Shown here in pieces: positions 6,274 to 8,719 of a stretch of 8,719 bases of DNA. Origin of the DNA: CAYTLW01 sp964438735 (GTDB lineage Bacteria; Myxococcota_A; UBA9042); contig CAYTLW010000204.1 of the NCBI GenBank assembly GCA_964438735.1, positions 1 through 8,719 on the forward strand, read 5' to 3'. The notes below the pieces were generated by a model. It worked only from the letters and a program-made list of their open reading frames with translations. It did no database searches and had not been told where the DNA came from. Position 1 is the first letter of the stretch; every line of letters starts with the position of its first letter. Made by a program: the position numbers and the translations under genes.

Positions 6274-7509
6274 ATGGCCAGATTCCGCACCTCTGCACCC
6301 TTGCACCACCTCCTCTGGCCCGCCCTCGTCCTGGCCCTGAGTCTGCCTGCCACACAGGCTTGGGCATGTGGCGGCGTGTACGGGACCGACGGCCCGACGA
6401 GTACGAAGGGCACCGCCGCCAACAACAGTCGCTCGTTGATGGCTGTGGTCATGCGCAAGGATCGGACGACGTTGTTCACGGCGGTGCAGGTCAGTGGCGG
6501 GGCGACCGAGTTTGCCTGGGTCATGCCCACGCCAGCGCCGCCGGACCGGGTAGAGACGGCCCACAAGGGGCTGTTCGACTGGCTCGAACATCGGACGGCA
6601 CCGACGGTTGAAGTGCTCTCCGCACCGCCGACCTACTTCGGTGGCGGCGGCGGTGGGGGCAGCTCGGGCTGCGGATGCTATGGCGGGGACGCCGAGGAAG
6701 GCTCCATGGCTGGCGGGGCGAGCTTCGGCGACCAGTCCAAGGACAGCGTGAAGGTGCACTCGTCGGGTGAGGCCGGTCCTTTCGACTGGCTCGTGCTGGG
6801 GGCCAGCGACGCCAAGAACATGGTCAAGTGGCTGGGTGACAAGGGCTACGCGTTGGCTGTCGACGACGTCGCGGCGCTGCAGGACTACGTCGACCGCGGC
6901 TGGTCCTTCACGGTGATGCGGATCAAGCGAGACAGCGTCGCCACCGAGGTCGTTGTGCCGATGGCGCTGAGCTGGCCCGGCAGCAGCGCGGAGCTGCCCT
7001 TGCGCATCATGGCCAGCAGCACGTTGGCCAAGATCGGCGTCACCGTCTGGCTGATTGCGCCCCAGCGCCAGGAGGCAGCCAACTACCCCACGATTCCAGT
7101 GTCCAAGGCCGAATTGCAGTCGATCTCTGCCGATAGCATCGCCGAGGACTACGAAAGCGCCGTCAATGCCACGATCATGACGGCGGGCGGTCGCGCGTTC
7201 ATCGTTGAGTATGCCTTGCCGGTGAACTGGGCGGCACACAAGGGGATCGCCGATGTGGCGGACCTTGCTGGAGAAGCGACCGCGGTCGGCGCGAATGCGA
7301 TGCTGACCCGCCTGCGAACGCGCATGGTGCCGGCCGACCTGGACGCGGACCTGACCTTGCGGCCCTCTTCGGATGCCGACCTGCTCACGGGTGACTACAC
7401 GGTCGACAAGCGAGACCCGAACCGCACCGGCCCGGCCGACACGGCGTCTTACGGCCTGCTCCTGCTCTGCGGCCTGCTCCTGGGCTCCCGTCGGCGCCGC
7501 AGGCGCTGA
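6274..7509 (+). CDS. DUF2330 family protein with C-terminal hydrophobic/Arg tail
   Basis: A 411-residue exported protein of unknown function. The ATG at 6274 follows GGAGG (6264-6268) by 5 bases and starts a clear Sec signal peptide, with likely cleavage at 'ATQAWA|CGG'; upstream in-frame codons fall in repeat DNA and are not used. The mature start 'ACGGVYG', then 'SRSLMAVVMRKDRTTLFTAV' and 'FAWVMPTPAPP', and later 'LPLRIMASS' match my memory of the DUF2330 family. A run of seven glycines (123-129) is followed by SSGCGCYGG. The last 21 residues (391-411) are a short hydrophobic stretch (YGLLLLCGLLLG), then Ser and six arginines. This layout is like the sorting tails processed in myxobacteria (MYXO-CTERM type), though the usual Cys-containing motif before the stretch is lacking. 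The protein is probably held in the envelope at its C-terminus. It lies between paralogues A and B. Confidence 0.85.
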   Translation: MARFRTSAPLHHLLWPALVLALSLPATQAWACGGVYGTDGPTSTKGTAANNSRSLMAVVMRKDRTTLFTAVQVSGGATEFAWVMPTPAPPDRVETAHKGLFDWLEHRTAPTVEVLSAPPTYFGGGGGGGSSGCGCYGGDAEEGSMAGGASFGDQSKDSVKVHSSGEAGPFDWLVLGASDAKNMVKWLGDKGYALAVDDVAALQDYVDRGWSFTVMRIKRDSVATEVVVPMALSWPGSSAELPLRIMASSTLAKIGVTVWLIAPQRQEAANYPTIPVSKAELQSISADSIAEDYESAVNATIMTAGGRAFIVEYALPVNWAAHKGIADVADLAGEATAVGANAMLTRLRTRMVPADLDADLTLRPSSDADLLTGDYTVDKRDPNRTGPADTASYGLLLLCGLLLGSRRRRRR

Positions 7510-7580
7510 CTACGCCGCAATACCCTCGCCACGCCGCGGCCGGCACGAGCGTCAGCCCGCTGCTCGCGGCAGGTCAGCTG

Positions 7581-7597
7581 GGACCGCCGCGCGGTCC
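7581..7597 (+). terminator. GC-rich hairpin between the DUF2330 gene and gene B
   Basis: GGACCGC (7581-7587) and GCGGTCC (7591-7597) form a perfect 7-base stem with a CGC loop, 72 bases past the DUF2330 stop and before the gene B promoter box. The strength and position suit a terminator, but there is no T-tract, so factor-dependent or no termination is equally possible. The rest of the 159-base gap shows nothing else clear. Confidence 0.3.
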
Positions 7598-7634
7598 AGG
7601 GGTGGCCTCATGCTGGTGCCGCGCCCGGTTTTCT

Positions 7635-7643
7635 TGCTATGAT
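7635..7643 (+). promoter_or_regulatory. Extended -10-like box upstream of gene B
   Basis: TGCTATGAT, an extended -10-type match, lies 25 bases before the ATG of gene B. It aligns without gaps to the box of gene A (4765-4773), with only 5 differing bases between box and shared leader. Confidence 0.45.
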
Positions 7644-7648
7644 GCCAA

Positions 7649-7665
7649 CCGGTTCCCCCGGAGTC
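7649..7665 (+). promoter_or_regulatory. 17-base leader element with ribosome-binding site, copy 2
   Basis: Identical to 4779-4795 before gene A. It includes GGAG (7660-7663), 5 bases before the ATG at 7669, and the same CCGG/CCGG pairing potential over the ribosome-binding site. Confidence 0.55.
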
Positions 7666-7668
7666 AGC

Positions 7669-8719
7669 ATGCGCCTGCCCGCCACCGCCTTCGTTGCGGC
7701 GCTCGGCATGTTCGCCGCTTGCGCGGTCGACGAATCGGCAGGGTTCGATGCACAGCCAAACGACGTGGGGCTGGCGCTCTCCGCCATGGCCTTGTGTCCG
7801 CCGGTGCCCTGCACGCCCGACGGCAGTGCCGTGGTTTGCGACGACGGGTTGATCATGACGTGGGACATCTGCACCGGTGGCTTCTGCGAGAACAAGCCCA
7901 TCGCTGCTACCTGTACTCCCGGGCCCTCGCTCGATTGCGACGACAACAACCCCTGCACCTCGGACGTTTGCAAGAAGGCCGATCCCTGCCACGCCGTTCC
8001 CAACTGCCACAACATCCAGACCCCGAATTGCTGCCTGGACAATCCGGACTGCGACGACGGGGTCTACTGCACGGCGGATACATGCAACATCGCCACGCAG
8101 ACGTGCACCCACAAACCGAAACCCGCCTGCTGCGATACCTCCGAGCAGTGTGACGATGGGGCCGCGTGCACGGTCGGCTGGTGCGTGAACTACGTCTGCT
8201 ATCAAACGCTCGCGGTGGGCCAGACCGGATGCAAGCCGCCGAAGCCGCCGCCCTGCGAGTCCTGGATGGATTGCGATGACGGCCTGGCGTGCACGACGGA
8301 CTACTGCCAGAAAGGTGACTGCAAGCACGCCAAATTGGAGGCATGTTGCGAGGGCGAGGGCGACGCGCTCGTGGCGTGTGACGACAAGTGTGGCTGTACC
8401 GTGGACTACTGCCTGAACAACACTTGCAGGCATACGGTGCCGAAGAACGGCTGCTGCTGTTCGAAAGCCAGTTGTTTCGACGGCGTCAAGGGAACCATTG
8501 ACACGTGCGTGAACATCTCCCCACAGACAGGAATGGGCGTTTGCAAATTCAGCAAGGACCCCTCATTCGCTGGGTGCTGCACCCCGGACACAACCCCGGG
8601 GGATTCTAGCTGCAACGACAACAATCTGTGCACGCTTGACGCCTGCTTTGGTTGCTTGTGCGTGCACAAGCCAGTGGTCAACTGCTGCCTGGACAAGCAC
8701 GACTGCGACGACGGGCATC
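7669..8719 (+). CDS. Cysteine-rich C-D-D-G-repeat putative lipoprotein (protein B), partial, paralogue of A
   Basis: The frame from the ATG at 7669 has no stop before the window ends, giving the first 350 residues. The start is fixed by GGAG 5 bases upstream and a signal peptide (MRLPATAFVAALGMFAAC) with a probable lipidation site at Cys18, although F-A-A-C is a weak lipobox. The mature part begins ALCPPVPCTPD and follows protein A nearly unit for unit: nine C-x-D-x-x-x-C-T-type units from Cys57 (the ninth cut off), shared blocks such as CKKADPCH, GWCVN, CLNNTCR and CNDNNLCT, and a proline bridge CKPPKPPPC. By eye about half the residues are identical. B has two cysteines that A lacks, Cys241 and Cys264, in neighbouring units. 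Judging by A, roughly 60 residues are missing beyond the window. Function unknown; export, disulfides and surface tethering are inferred. Confidence 0.85.
   Translation, partial: MRLPATAFVAALGMFAACAVDESAGFDAQPNDVGLALSAMALCPPVPCTPDGSAVVCDDGLIMTWDICTGGFCENKPIAATCTPGPSLDCDDNNPCTSDVCKKADPCHAVPNCHNIQTPNCCLDNPDCDDGVYCTADTCNIATQTCTHKPKPACCDTSEQCDDGAACTVGWCVNYVCYQTLAVGQTGCKPPKPPPCESWMDCDDGLACTTDYCQKGDCKHAKLEACCEGEGDALVACDDKCGCTVDYCLNNTCRHTVPKNGCCCSKASCFDGVKGTIDTCVNISPQTGMGVCKFSKDPSFAGCCTPDTTPGDSSCNDNNLCTLDACFGCLCVHKPVVNCCLDKHDCDDGH

Overview
The window is GC-rich DNA from a bacterium that looks like a member of the former Deltaproteobacteria (Myxococcota, Bradymonadota or a neighbour). This placement is an inference. 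It rests on three cysteine-rich secreted proteins built from C-D-D-G-x-x-C-T repeats, one with a MopE-type 'DDDCDG' metal-binding motif, and on a DUF2330 protein ending in a short hydrophobic stretch plus six arginines, which resembles the C-terminal sorting tails of that group. No rRNA, tRNA, CRISPR array, transposase or phage gene is visible.

Layout. Bases 1-1467 (+) hold the 3' end of an MscS-type mechanosensitive channel gene and, 9 bases later, a complete RlmL-like THUMP-domain RNA methyltransferase; the two are probably cotranscribed. A convergent gene (1489-2601, -) encodes a cysteine-rich, MopE-like lipoprotein (protein C). It is divergent from a complete ABC half-exporter (2715-4535, +) with all nucleotide-binding motifs intact. 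The 113-base divergent region holds an inverted repeat that could be an operator.

Bases 4536-8719 (+) form a surface-protein locus. Cysteine-rich lipoprotein A (4801-6042) and its full-length paralogue B (7669 to the window end, cut off) flank a DUF2330 gene (6274-7509). A and B share their cysteine framework, and also an extended -10-like box and an identical 17-base leader containing the ribosome-binding site. This suggests duplication of the whole expression unit. Two non-coding gaps carry hexanucleotide-periodic low-complexity DNA: a short degenerate array after the ABC gene and a clear 22-unit array between A and the DUF2330 gene, in opposite orientation to each other.

How the genes fit together: the first two genes and the ABC transporter look like ordinary housekeeping or envelope genes. 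Genes C, A, DUF2330 and B encode exported, disulfide-rich or membrane-tethered proteins of unknown role. The A-DUF2330-B arrangement is the part of the window most likely to be an undescribed system.
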